The position numbers were made by a program, and so were the translations under genes. The notes under the pieces are model-generated. The model saw nothing but the letters and a program-made list of their open reading frames with translations, did no database searches and had not been told where the DNA came from. Below are positions 52,814 through 60,561 of a stretch of 64,000 nucleotides of DNA, one piece after another; the first letter of the stretch is position 1; the number at the start of each line of letters is the position of its first letter. Origin of the DNA: RBG-16-64-13 sp963718375 (lineage in GTDB: Bacteria; Actinomycetota; Thermoleophilia; RBG-16-64-13); NCBI GenBank assembly GCA_963718375.1, contig CAVQZD010000004.1, forward strand, positions 186,001 to 250,000. Direction: 5' to 3'.

Positions 52814-52983
52814 GCCCGCCGCCCGTTCGTGCGCTGGCAGTAGGGCGCTGCGTCATAGGGATCCGCGAGTGTCCAGCCGTACTTGCGGCTGTAGTGCTTC
52901 CAAGCCAGTTCCCACATCGGGCCCAAGAAAAGGGCCGCAAGGGCGGCCCGGAAGGTGCGGAGTCTGGTGCGGGTTCGTTTCAT
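52810..52983 (-). CDS. Small basic phage protein
   Basis: A 57-residue protein: MKRTRTRLRTFRAALAALFLGPMWELAWKHYSRKYGW followed by a polar tail. An Arg-rich start and a short hydrophobic stretch may indicate membrane targeting. GAGGAG precedes the ATG and it overlaps the next gene (GTGA). Function unknown. Confidence 0.6.
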   Translation of the reverse strand: MKRTRTRLRTFRAALAALFLGPMWELAWKHYSRKYGWTLADPYDAAPYCQRTNGRRA

Positions 52984-52996
52984 GTGTACTCCTCGG

Positions 52997-55249
52997 CTAG
53001 GCGGTCTGGGCTCTCGTGCGGTCGAACATCCGGCGAACCACCGCGTCAGCATGGGCCTCATCGTAGGGCTGATCACCGACGGTCACCGTCGTGGTGTCGC
53101 TGAAAGGCTCGTAGAGAACAGACACCGGCCCGAAGCTGGCATCTGTGACGGCGATGCGGGTGAGCTCGACCGGGAGACGGGAGAGCACTGGGACGGGGGC
53201 CATGCCGGGGATCACGAGCGGCCCGACAGTATTGCGGGTGCGGTAGTGCTCCGCGAGACACAGCTGGGCCAGCGGCTCGGCATCCTGGTAGGGCAGCATC
53301 ATGTCTTGGATGGTCATGGGGACAGGCTCTTCGACGCCGCCAGTCACGGCCTGGGCCTCGACAAACGACTCTGAGGTGGTCGGGGCGTCCTTGACTGCCG
53401 AGGCCCCGATAGGCTTGAGCCCATCCAGGCGGAACTCCATGGCCCACGTGTGCCCAGCTGTGAGGGGGACATAGCCCCGGGGGCTGTGGCACTCCAGCCG
53501 CAACTGGATCCAGCGCACATTGGTCGGGTCGAACAGGGTCTCTCCGTTGGCGTTCTCCGTCTCTTCGATGGATCCATACAGCCGCCAGGTCTGGAAGGTC
53601 CACTTCCATCCGGTGATCCCGTTCGGCGCCAGCCGCGCCGAACAGTTGCTCGCGTTCATCGGGCCAGGGTAGGCCCCCGAGTGCAGGTAGAGCACGGGCC
53701 GCATGACACTCTTTGGCTCGTAGCCGTCGGCGATGCCTTGATCGGTGGTAACCCAGCACCTACACAGGGCCGAGAGCCAACCCCAGTGCCAGCTCGACAT
53801 ATCGCAGAGCGAGCCCGGCACCGCGGCGTACCCCAGGTCAATCGCGCCCGGCACCGCTATCTGACCCGACGCCGGCGCGGTGTAGGAGTACGCGAACTGT
53901 ATGCAGCTGTCGCCGTAACCTGGTGCGGGCGGGCCCTCGGATATCACCACGCCGTTGCCGTAGGTCCTCCAGACGCTGGCGTTCTCCGACCAGACCTCCC
54001 CCCAGTTGGCGAACCCCGGCGGCAGCGTGGGCGGCTCGATGGTCCTGGGGTAGTGGACGCGGTTCGCGAAGCCCTCGTTCGTCTGCGTGAGCGGTATCTC
54101 GCCCCCGGGCAGCTCAAGCATCCGCTCTGTGCCCGGCGTGGAGAGGTCGATGTCGTCGCGGAGGATGTCCCACTCCGGCCAGTTGGCGGGGTGCCCGAAG
54201 TAGAAGTGCCATGTGCCGCTGACGCTGGTGACGACCCAGCGCGAGCCCGTCATCTCGGAGAAGTCGTCGAGGATCGTCCGCACGGTCCGGCCGTTGCCGC
54301 TCCAGTTGTTCAGCATGATCGGATGTGTCGCGTTCCAGCAGGGCTCCTCGATGTGGCACACGATGCCGGACGGGCGGCCGCCCGTGGGATCCTCCACGAT
54401 CTGCCTGATGACGTTGCCCACACTCTCGTGGTCGAACGTCCACTCGCAGACGATCTTGTCCCAGGTGGCCGAGATATCCTCACATGCCACCAGCGGCGTG
54501 ATGCCCCCGTTGCGCGTGCGCACACGGCCGCGGAACTCTATCTCCTTGCCGTCCTCATCTTTGATGCGCAGGATCAGGTCCTCGTCTTTGCGAGAGCGCA
54601 CTACCAGCCCCTGTGGCGAAGCGGCGGGCGGCGTGGATATGGCGACCGTAGACGGTGCGGCGGGCTCGACTCCCGCTCCCTCGCGATACTGCCCAAAGGC
54701 GGTGGCGCGGCTCTCCCACTTGCTGCAGACCAGGCCGCCAAGGCGATAGTCGTACTGTGCCTGGGTGAGGTTGCCCGCTGGATACCAGCCTTGACCGTGC
54801 TGCCACGCGAGCAGCTGGGCACCGTAGGATACCCGCGCTCGGTCATTCAAGTATGAAAGGACCCGTCCTGAAGCATAGGCACCGATCTTGTCGACCGAGA
54901 CCACGCTCGCGACGCCTTGGTAGAAGGCCTCGACAGATGCGCCGGGTACGTCGGTCTCGCACCCGTAATAGACGGGGCAGTCGGTTGTCACCCCCAGGGC
55001 GGTCAAGGCTGCCAGCGCCGCCGTAGCCGCGGATGCACCTGCGGTACTCCCGCCCAGAGCCTGTGTCCGGGTTGGGCTCCACACGAAGACGTGGTCTACC
55101 CCAGCCGCCGCGGCGGCGGTGAGCTCAGCCCCAGTGACGCTCCCCAGTCTGCGCACCATGAAGTCGCGTCCAGCCGCTTTTGTGGCGGCCAGGAAGGTGG
55201 CCCAAGAGCTTGGCGTATCCGCACACGCGATGCCGTAGCGTTGGCTCAT
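52997..55249 (-). CDS. Phage tail-tip protein with N-terminal DUF1906 glycoside-hydrolase-like domain
   Basis: A 750-residue fusion. The N-terminal 195 residues (MSQRYGIACADTPS, VDHVFVWSPT, DCPVYYGCETDV, KIGAYASGRVLSYL, LLAWQHGQGW) look like the DUF1906/Rv2525c glycoside-hydrolase-like barrel. After a Pro/Ala linker the rest resembles a phage baseplate or tail-tip protein (RIKDEDGKEIEFRGRV, WEFDHESVGNVIRQIVEDPTGG-like region, SGTWHFYFGHP, SRLPVELTRIAV). It probably binds and trims the cell wall during entry. It overlaps the upstream gene by four bases. Confidence 0.6.
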   Translation of the reverse strand: MSQRYGIACADTPSSWATFLAATKAAGRDFMVRRLGSVTGAELTAAAAAGVDHVFVWSPTRTQALGGSTAGASAATAALAALTALGVTTDCPVYYGCETDVPGASVEAFYQGVASVVSVDKIGAYASGRVLSYLNDRARVSYGAQLLAWQHGQGWYPAGNLTQAQYDYRLGGLVCSKWESRATAFGQYREGAGVEPAAPSTVAISTPPAASPQGLVVRSRKDEDLILRIKDEDGKEIEFRGRVRTRNGGITPLVACEDISATWDKIVCEWTFDHESVGNVIRQIVEDPTGGRPSGIVCHIEEPCWNATHPIMLNNWSGNGRTVRTILDDFSEMTGSRWVVTSVSGTWHFYFGHPANWPEWDILRDDIDLSTPGTERMLELPGGEIPLTQTNEGFANRVHYPRTIEPPTLPPGFANWGEVWSENASVWRTYGNGVVISEGPPAPGYGDSCIQFAYSYTAPASGQIAVPGAIDLGYAAVPGSLCDMSSWHWGWLSALCRCWVTTDQGIADGYEPKSVMRPVLYLHSGAYPGPMNASNCSARLAPNGITGWKWTFQTWRLYGSIEETENANGETLFDPTNVRWIQLRLECHSPRGYVPLTAGHTWAMEFRLDGLKPIGASAVKDAPTTSESFVEAQAVTGGVEEPVPMTIQDMMLPYQDAEPLAQLCLAEHYRTRNTVGPLVIPGMAPVPVLSRLPVELTRIAVTDASFGPVSVLYEPFSDTTTVTVGDQPYDEAHADAVVRRMFDRTRAQTA

Positions 55250-56475
55250 AAGACTTGCAGACTCCTGTGGGCGAGATTTCCCCGATAGGCGGCCAGGTTC
55301 AGCGCGTCCTCGGCCGCGGTCAGATCATCGGAATAGAGGAGGTGCCCGGCCAGCTGAGCGGCGTCTGCGATGCTGCCGGGGGTCGCCCCACCGTAGTGCC
55401 CGAGTGCAAGCCGCGCCGTCCCTGCGGCCGTCACCGTGGCCGTGACGCTGGAGGCGGTGTCGAGCCTCGTCAGCGTCACCGTGGTGCCCGCCCTCTTGAT
55501 GCGTAGGACCACCGGCGCCGTGCTCGAGACAGTGAGATCGGATGAGTTCCCGCCCGCATGGACGATGCGCACCTTGCCCGCGCCGTTGTAGCGCACGCTG
55601 TAGAAGTTGGCGTCGTTGGCATCCTCCCCCAGGAACCACAGGCAGCCAGCCGTGCCGTCGAAGAGCCCGGCGAGGTAGGCAGTGAAGTCACCACCCAGAT
55701 TGAGCGAGAGGTCACCACTCTGGCTGTACTCGGTGCCCGTAAGGTTCAGCACACCGTCCGTCCAGGCCGGAGACCCCGTCAGCGTCAGGTGGTTCTCTCC
55801 GAAAATGTCATGCCCGACAGCCCCGCTCAGCTCATCGAAGTGGTGGCAGGCCACTAGCGCTCGCTCCGTCCAGGGGTGGAAGTTGTTGATCACAAACTCG
55901 AACCCGCCCGGGGCGCCGTAGGAGCGCAATGCCTTGACGCTCGAGACCGGGACGTAGATCTTTGACTCGATGCCGTCACGGTGGCGGCGCGTGAGCAGTA
56001 TGCGCGCGCTCTGGGAGGTCCTGGCGGTGAGCACGAACGAGTCGTAGTCCCACTCGGACCAGTCGACACTGTTGGTCCGCACCCGTGCCCGGCGGTAGTG
56101 CGTGCCCGCCGCCAGACCTGAGTGCTGATGGTAGAGAGCCGTTCCCGCCGCTACGCCCGAATCGTCCTCCAGGCTGGAGAAGGTCGCGTCAGAGGCGATC
56201 TGCACCTGGTAGGCGTCCTGGACATGCCCGTCGTCTACGTCCCGCCAGGTCCACTGAGAGAGCGGCTGGTCCCACACCACCGACAGCGGCACGAGCTCGC
56301 AGATCGGGGCATTGCCTGCCTGGGCGACCCCGAACTCATCGGAGGCCGTCCAAGGCGAGGCGGTGTTCCAGGGAGTGATGAACCTCGCACGCCACGAGTA
56401 GATGGCACCGACGGTCGAGTCCCTTCGCCGGGACCCCAGCTTCGGGCCATAGCGCCGTGTCGTGAGTGTCTTCAT
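55246..56475 (-). CDS. Phage tail/adsorption protein with Fn3-like and lectin-like domains
   Basis: A 409-residue protein. About residues 60-150 resemble a fibronectin-type-III-like domain (LSQWTWRDVDDGHVQDAYQVQIASD, SGLAAGTHYRRARVRTNSVDWSEW). The C-terminal half resembles a concanavalin/LamG-like lectin (LVACHHFDELSGAVGHD, YSQSGDLSLNLGGDFTAYLAGLFDGTAGC). A role in binding the host surface is inferred. No catalytic motif. Confidence 0.6.
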   Translation of the reverse strand: MKTLTTRRYGPKLGSRRRDSTVGAIYSWRARFITPWNTASPWTASDEFGVAQAGNAPICELVPLSVVWDQPLSQWTWRDVDDGHVQDAYQVQIASDATFSSLEDDSGVAAGTALYHQHSGLAAGTHYRRARVRTNSVDWSEWDYDSFVLTARTSQSARILLTRRHRDGIESKIYVPVSSVKALRSYGAPGGFEFVINNFHPWTERALVACHHFDELSGAVGHDIFGENHLTLTGSPAWTDGVLNLTGTEYSQSGDLSLNLGGDFTAYLAGLFDGTAGCLWFLGEDANDANFYSVRYNGAGKVRIVHAGGNSSDLTVSSTAPVVLRIKRAGTTVTLTRLDTASSVTATVTAAGTARLALGHYGGATPGSIADAAQLAGHLLYSDDLTAAEDALNLAAYRGNLAHRSLQVL

Positions 56476-56928
56476 CTACTCTTCGAAGCGGATGTACGCC
56501 AAGGCGTTGACGGCGGCGGGAGCGGTGCAGACGATACCGATGCGGTCACCAGCTCCGACGATGATCTCCTGGCCTATCGGGTAGAAGGCTTCGTACCCGT
56601 CCTGCGGATGAACGTTCCTCATCTCCAGCACATCGCCACCCGTGGGCTCCGCGCTGAAGTCTTGCAGCGCCGTGGTGTCGAAGGTGTCCGCGCCCGAGTC
56701 GTCCCATTTCACGACGCCCAAAGCCGAGGATGTACCTGCTGTGGTCTGCCGGGCGAGCTTGACCACCACCGGCTCTGCCGTGGGCGAGGCCCCGTCGAAG
56801 AACACCCCCCAGGCCAGTATCTTGATCGAGTGATTCGTCGCAGCCACCACCTGGACGATGGTCTCGGCAGTGGCTGCTCCGAGGGCTTCCTCCGTCGTTA
56901 TGGTCGCCTGTCCAATCCTTCCAGCCAT
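56476..56928 (-). CDS. Phage minor structural protein of unknown function
   Basis: A 150-residue beta-rich, Ala/Thr-rich protein starting MAGRIGQATITTEEALGAATAETIVQVVAATNHSIKILAWGVFF and ending AYIRFEE. It has the look of a virion decoration or fibre-tip protein. AGGAGAA precedes the ATG. It abuts the adsorption gene downstream with no gap. Confidence 0.55.
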   Translation of the reverse strand: MAGRIGQATITTEEALGAATAETIVQVVAATNHSIKILAWGVFFDGASPTAEPVVVKLARQTTAGTSSALGVVKWDDSGADTFDTTALQDFSAEPTGGDVLEMRNVHPQDGYEAFYPIGQEIIVGAGDRIGIVCTAPAAVNALAYIRFEE

Positions 56929-56942
56929 CTTCTTCTCCTTTG

Positions 56943-57686
56943 CTATTGAGCTAAGCGGGGCAGGTGAAACGACGAGATGTTCTGAGCGCGGCGCGGCCCG
57001 GCCCTGCGGTAGCCAGACTTTCCCAGGAAGTAGAGGTCGCGTAGCTGCTGAACGGACAGGGCGGACTTGATGACGATGAACTCGTCCAGATAGCCGGGGA
57101 AGTAGCCGGTACTGACCCCGCGCCCGATTATCAGGGCCTCGGTGTGCTTCACCGTCGAGGCCGTGGTGTCGGTCGTCGCCCCGCTCCAGGTCGTGCCGGC
57201 GACGGAGTACAGATCGGCCCTGCTCTTGACAAAGGCTACGAAGCGCCAGTTGCCGTCGTTAATCGCGTAGGGCGTGTCCTTGGTGGGCGCGTTGGTGCCA
57301 TCGGTGCGGTTCAGCCTGATGGTCCCATTGGCTTGCGTGTAGAGACGGAACGAGGCTCTCGTCAGGGCGGCGTTGATGTAGTCCGCGATGAACAGGCCCG
57401 CCGTGGTCGTGCTGGTCTTGACCCAGAACGCTATCGTGAAGTCCTCGTCGTACTCAGGCTCGAAGTCGTCATGGTTTGGGATAGCGAACAAGTCGCTGCT
57501 GCCATCGAAGTAGATCGACCCGTTGGCGTCGTCGGCCAGGGCCCCGGCTTGGTTGTAGGCGTCCATCGTCTCGTAGGTCGAGTGGTGCGCGAGACCCGAT
57601 GAATCCTGCGGGTAGCCGGAGGCATCGCCAAGCCGCAGCCAGAGGCCAGGGGAGAGTTTGGCCACGTAGTCGCTCCACCCACTCAT
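56943..57686 (-). CDS. LamG/concanavalin-like lectin domain phage protein
   Basis: A 247-residue protein with a LamG-type fold: YVAKLSPGLWLRLGDASG, GSIYFDGSSDLFAIPNHDDFEP, FTIAFWVKTSTT, and YLDEFIVIKSALSVQQLRDLYFLGK, the hallmark order of this family. The C-terminal tail is basic. Likely a receptor- or glycan-binding tail protein. It overlaps the next gene upstream by four bases (ATGA). Confidence 0.7.
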   Translation of the reverse strand: MSGWSDYVAKLSPGLWLRLGDASGYPQDSSGLAHHSTYETMDAYNQAGALADDANGSIYFDGSSDLFAIPNHDDFEPEYDEDFTIAFWVKTSTTTAGLFIADYINAALTRASFRLYTQANGTIRLNRTDGTNAPTKDTPYAINDGNWRFVAFVKSRADLYSVAGTTWSGATTDTTASTVKHTEALIIGRGVSTGYFPGYLDEFIVIKSALSVQQLRDLYFLGKSGYRRAGPRRAQNISSFHLPRLAQ

Positions 57687-60124
57687 GACCCACCCAGCCT
57701 TCCTACGAACTGCTCCAGCGTGATACCGGGTGTGAAGGTCTGGACCGTGCCGTCGGGGTAGGTCAGCTCGATCTCGACAGCGAGCGGGTTCTGGTCATGC
57801 GAGGGCCCCTTGTGCACCCCCAGCGTCACCTCGTCGGCGCTCGTGCAGTCTGGGACGGTGTAGAGCTGCGGCGGCGCGATGGTCACATCCACCGCGAGAG
57901 AGTTCAGTACATCGAGCAACGTCTCCAGCTCCACAGTGGCGTACAGCGTCCCCATGGCGCTGGTGACGGTCATGACGTAGAACGTGTTCGAGCCGAAGCT
58001 GTAGCGTTCTCCGGCGTCTGTCCAGGAACACTCGTTGTCGACGACCGCGCTGCCGTCTGCCATCCAGCTAGGCTCTACGCTCCCGCTCCAGCCACCACCC
58101 GTGCCGTCTCCGGCATCGTCGGCCTCCTGACGGTAGAAGTGCGACCACGGGTGGGTCGGGATAATGAGCGTCCCGTACTGGTACCACCGACCAGGCAGCC
58201 ACTTGACTACGCCTGGCGCATTGTCCTTGGCTGCGTCGGGAGGATTGAGTATCCAGGGGGTGCCCTCTTTGCCGACCTCCATGTATCGCCTCAGCGCGCC
58301 GAAGGGCATCACTGACTCGGTGACGTAGAGTGCTTCGACCACGTCTATCTGGGTCCGGGCTGCGTCGGGAGAGTGAGTCTGGTCCCTTTTGGAGTCAGCG
58401 TAGGCGGTCACCGTCACGATGTCGTTCGGATACACACCATCAGCGGTCAGCTTCATCACTGGGAGGCCAGATACCAGGGTCGGGTTGCTGTGGCTCCCGG
58501 CGTGGGGCGACTCCAAGATCAGCACCTGGCTCGGGCGGTTCCAGACCGTCACTCCCTGGTCCGGCTTCAGTCCTATGCGCGCGCAGGGGACCGTCCCGAC
58601 TAGGTCGATCGGTAGCGGGTACATCTTCGTGCCGCTGCCCGCATAGGCGGTCGTCTTGATTCTCACGTAGCTCGGCTTATCTGTGGTCGCGTTGCCCCAG
58701 ACGTAGGGCGGTACGCCGGGAATCGTGATGGGGATCCCGAAGGTCATGACCTCGTCGTTTGTGTGAGGCAGCACGACAGACGTAGCGGCGCTGGTCCAGC
58801 TGCCGAAGGTCACGGTCACGTCGACGGTCCAGTCTCCAGCGTCGGCGACGGGCATCCTGTAGGGCATGGCCAATACCAGCTCACAGGCGGGTATGGGCAG
58901 GCCACCGGAGGGGATCGGAATGATGTAGTCGACGTACTTGTCTACGCCAGGCGTGCGACCAGTTGGGGAAGCTGCATCAAGAACGTCACGTTCTTCGGCG
59001 GACACTCCCTCTTCACACCCGAGCACCAGACCGCCAGGGTCCCAATAGTCGTCGCTCAGCACGATCGTCGGCCAGACCACCCTCTTGTCAAAGTCGACGG
59101 TCCCGCTATCTCCCCACGCGGCTACCCACGCTGGTGGCATCACGGGGTCGTCGTCAGGGACGTCATCTGGGACTGGCGGAGGAACGACCGGGGCTGCATA
59201 CGTGACTGTCAGCTTGGGCGGGTGCGCAGTGGTGCCAGCCCAGAAGCGAGCGTACTGCTGCCAGCCGCCCTGGTCACTGTAGGGGCTGCTCTGCGATTGC
59301 GCGGTGGTACATATCACGAACTGAGTCTGGCCGGTCCGGTTCACGAACGCGGGCATCTGGGGCGTTGACGAAAAGACGTTGTAGCCAGACGTCGACCAGC
59401 CCCACGACTGCTCTCTTTGGGCCACCCTCTGGGCCGCGAAGAGTTGCGCCCGGGTCATTGCGTCACCGGCAGTAACGGTGCCGCCCCACGAAGCGGCTCG
59501 CGCTTCCAGCGTACAAGCGCCTGCGCTCAGGTAGTTGCTGGCGCCATACAACTCCAGTGACGCCGCCGACACCACGACCCCGGTGCCGAGCGCGTTCGTG
59601 TCGAAAGCGATGAACGCCTCGTACGCGAAGTGCCTGTCAGTCGCTCCGTCCAGTTTGGTGCCGAAAGTCAGAGTGTCGGTCCCGTTGACCGCAGCGCCGC
59701 CGACCAGGTCGTAGGCTGTTACCCAGCTGGCGTTGTCATCCCAGATGTAACCATCGTACCCGGACCCGTAGAAGACCGTCGTGCTCTGCACGTTCTCCCC
59801 GCGCTCCAGGGCGGCCTGGATCTGCGCGTAGTGCTCGGGAGAGGTAACGGTATCGAACAGGTCCCAAAGCTCGTTTGCGAGGCTCTCGGGCGGTCCCACG
59901 AGGAGATAGTGCTGGTGAGGGTCGGCGGGCACTTCTACCCAACCGTCGTCCCACTTCTGGAACTCGCAGTAGACACTGACGGCCTGGGCGCCCTGCATTT
60001 GGCGAAGGCCGACGCTGTCGACGCGGATTTGCCGGTCACCGTCTGGCAAGAACACACAGGCGTCAGACCAGTCGTGATGCCAGCGGCCCACAGCCGCCTT
60101 GGCGCGTAGGGTCGTCTGGCTCAC
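57683..60124 (-). CDS. Large phage tail protein with DNRLRE-like domain
   Basis: An 813-residue protein. The region about residues 110-300 (SGYDGYIWDDNASW, ALGTGVVVSAASLELYG, TLEARAASWGG) resembles the DNRLRE domain of surface proteins. After a Pro/Asp-rich linker the C-terminal half carries repeated beta-rich motifs. It is probably a tail or fibre component. I chose the GTG at 60124, which overlaps the upstream stop (GTGA), over a TTG at 60136. Confidence 0.6.
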   Translation of the reverse strand: MSQTTLRAKAAVGRWHHDWSDACVFLPDGDRQIRVDSVGLRQMQGAQAVSVYCEFQKWDDGWVEVPADPHQHYLLVGPPESLANELWDLFDTVTSPEHYAQIQAALERGENVQSTTVFYGSGYDGYIWDDNASWVTAYDLVGGAAVNGTDTLTFGTKLDGATDRHFAYEAFIAFDTNALGTGVVVSAASLELYGASNYLSAGACTLEARAASWGGTVTAGDAMTRAQLFAAQRVAQREQSWGWSTSGYNVFSSTPQMPAFVNRTGQTQFVICTTAQSQSSPYSDQGGWQQYARFWAGTTAHPPKLTVTYAAPVVPPPVPDDVPDDDPVMPPAWVAAWGDSGTVDFDKRVVWPTIVLSDDYWDPGGLVLGCEEGVSAEERDVLDAASPTGRTPGVDKYVDYIIPIPSGGLPIPACELVLAMPYRMPVADAGDWTVDVTVTFGSWTSAATSVVLPHTNDEVMTFGIPITIPGVPPYVWGNATTDKPSYVRIKTTAYAGSGTKMYPLPIDLVGTVPCARIGLKPDQGVTVWNRPSQVLILESPHAGSHSNPTLVSGLPVMKLTADGVYPNDIVTVTAYADSKRDQTHSPDAARTQIDVVEALYVTESVMPFGALRRYMEVGKEGTPWILNPPDAAKDNAPGVVKWLPGRWYQYGTLIIPTHPWSHFYRQEADDAGDGTGGGWSGSVEPSWMADGSAVVDNECSWTDAGERYSFGSNTFYVMTVTSAMGTLYATVELETLLDVLNSLAVDVTIAPPQLYTVPDCTSADEVTLGVHKGPSHDQNPLAVEIELTYPDGTVQTFTPGITLEQFVGRLGGS

Positions 60125-60561
60125 GAGCCACCCCAAAGCACCGAATCATCGGACGCCTTGTAGACTGCAGTCTTGGTCGCTACGAAGGTGAACACCACCC
60201 ACTGCCACTGAGCGGAAAGGCCCTCGCCCCAGCGCGAGCGGACGGCGGTACCCGACCTGACCCAGGCATAGACCTCCACCCCGGAGTCGACCCAGTAGAG
60301 CTTGCGCTCGGCCGCCCCGTTGCTCACGTCCGCCAGGAAGGCGTGGACTGCCGTCTCGTAGAGGAGCAGGGCCCCGCTGATAGTCGGGGGGATGGGTCCC
60401 AGGTCGGTCTGCGGCCAGGTGAGCGCCAGCGGGCACTCGTGTTGGATGGTGATGCGCTCGATCGGTGGCATGAGCGACTGGGCCAGACCGCTCACGGGGT
60501 CGGCGCTGACGCTGCCGTAGGTGGTCGACCCCAGCTTTATCGCCTCGCGTGCCAGTGTCAT
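60121..60561 (-). CDS. Phage distal-tail-region protein
   Basis: A 146-residue beta-rich protein (MTLAREAIKLGSTTYGSVSADPVSGLAQSLMPPIERITIQHECPLALTW) immediately after the tape measure gene, the position of distal tail proteins. The C-terminus (VFTFVATKTAVYKASDDSVLWGGS) is short. No strong family match from sequence alone. Confidence 0.5.
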   Translation of the reverse strand: MTLAREAIKLGSTTYGSVSADPVSGLAQSLMPPIERITIQHECPLALTWPQTDLGPIPPTISGALLLYETAVHAFLADVSNGAAERKLYWVDSGVEVYAWVRSGTAVRSRWGEGLSAQWQWVVFTFVATKTAVYKASDDSVLWGGS

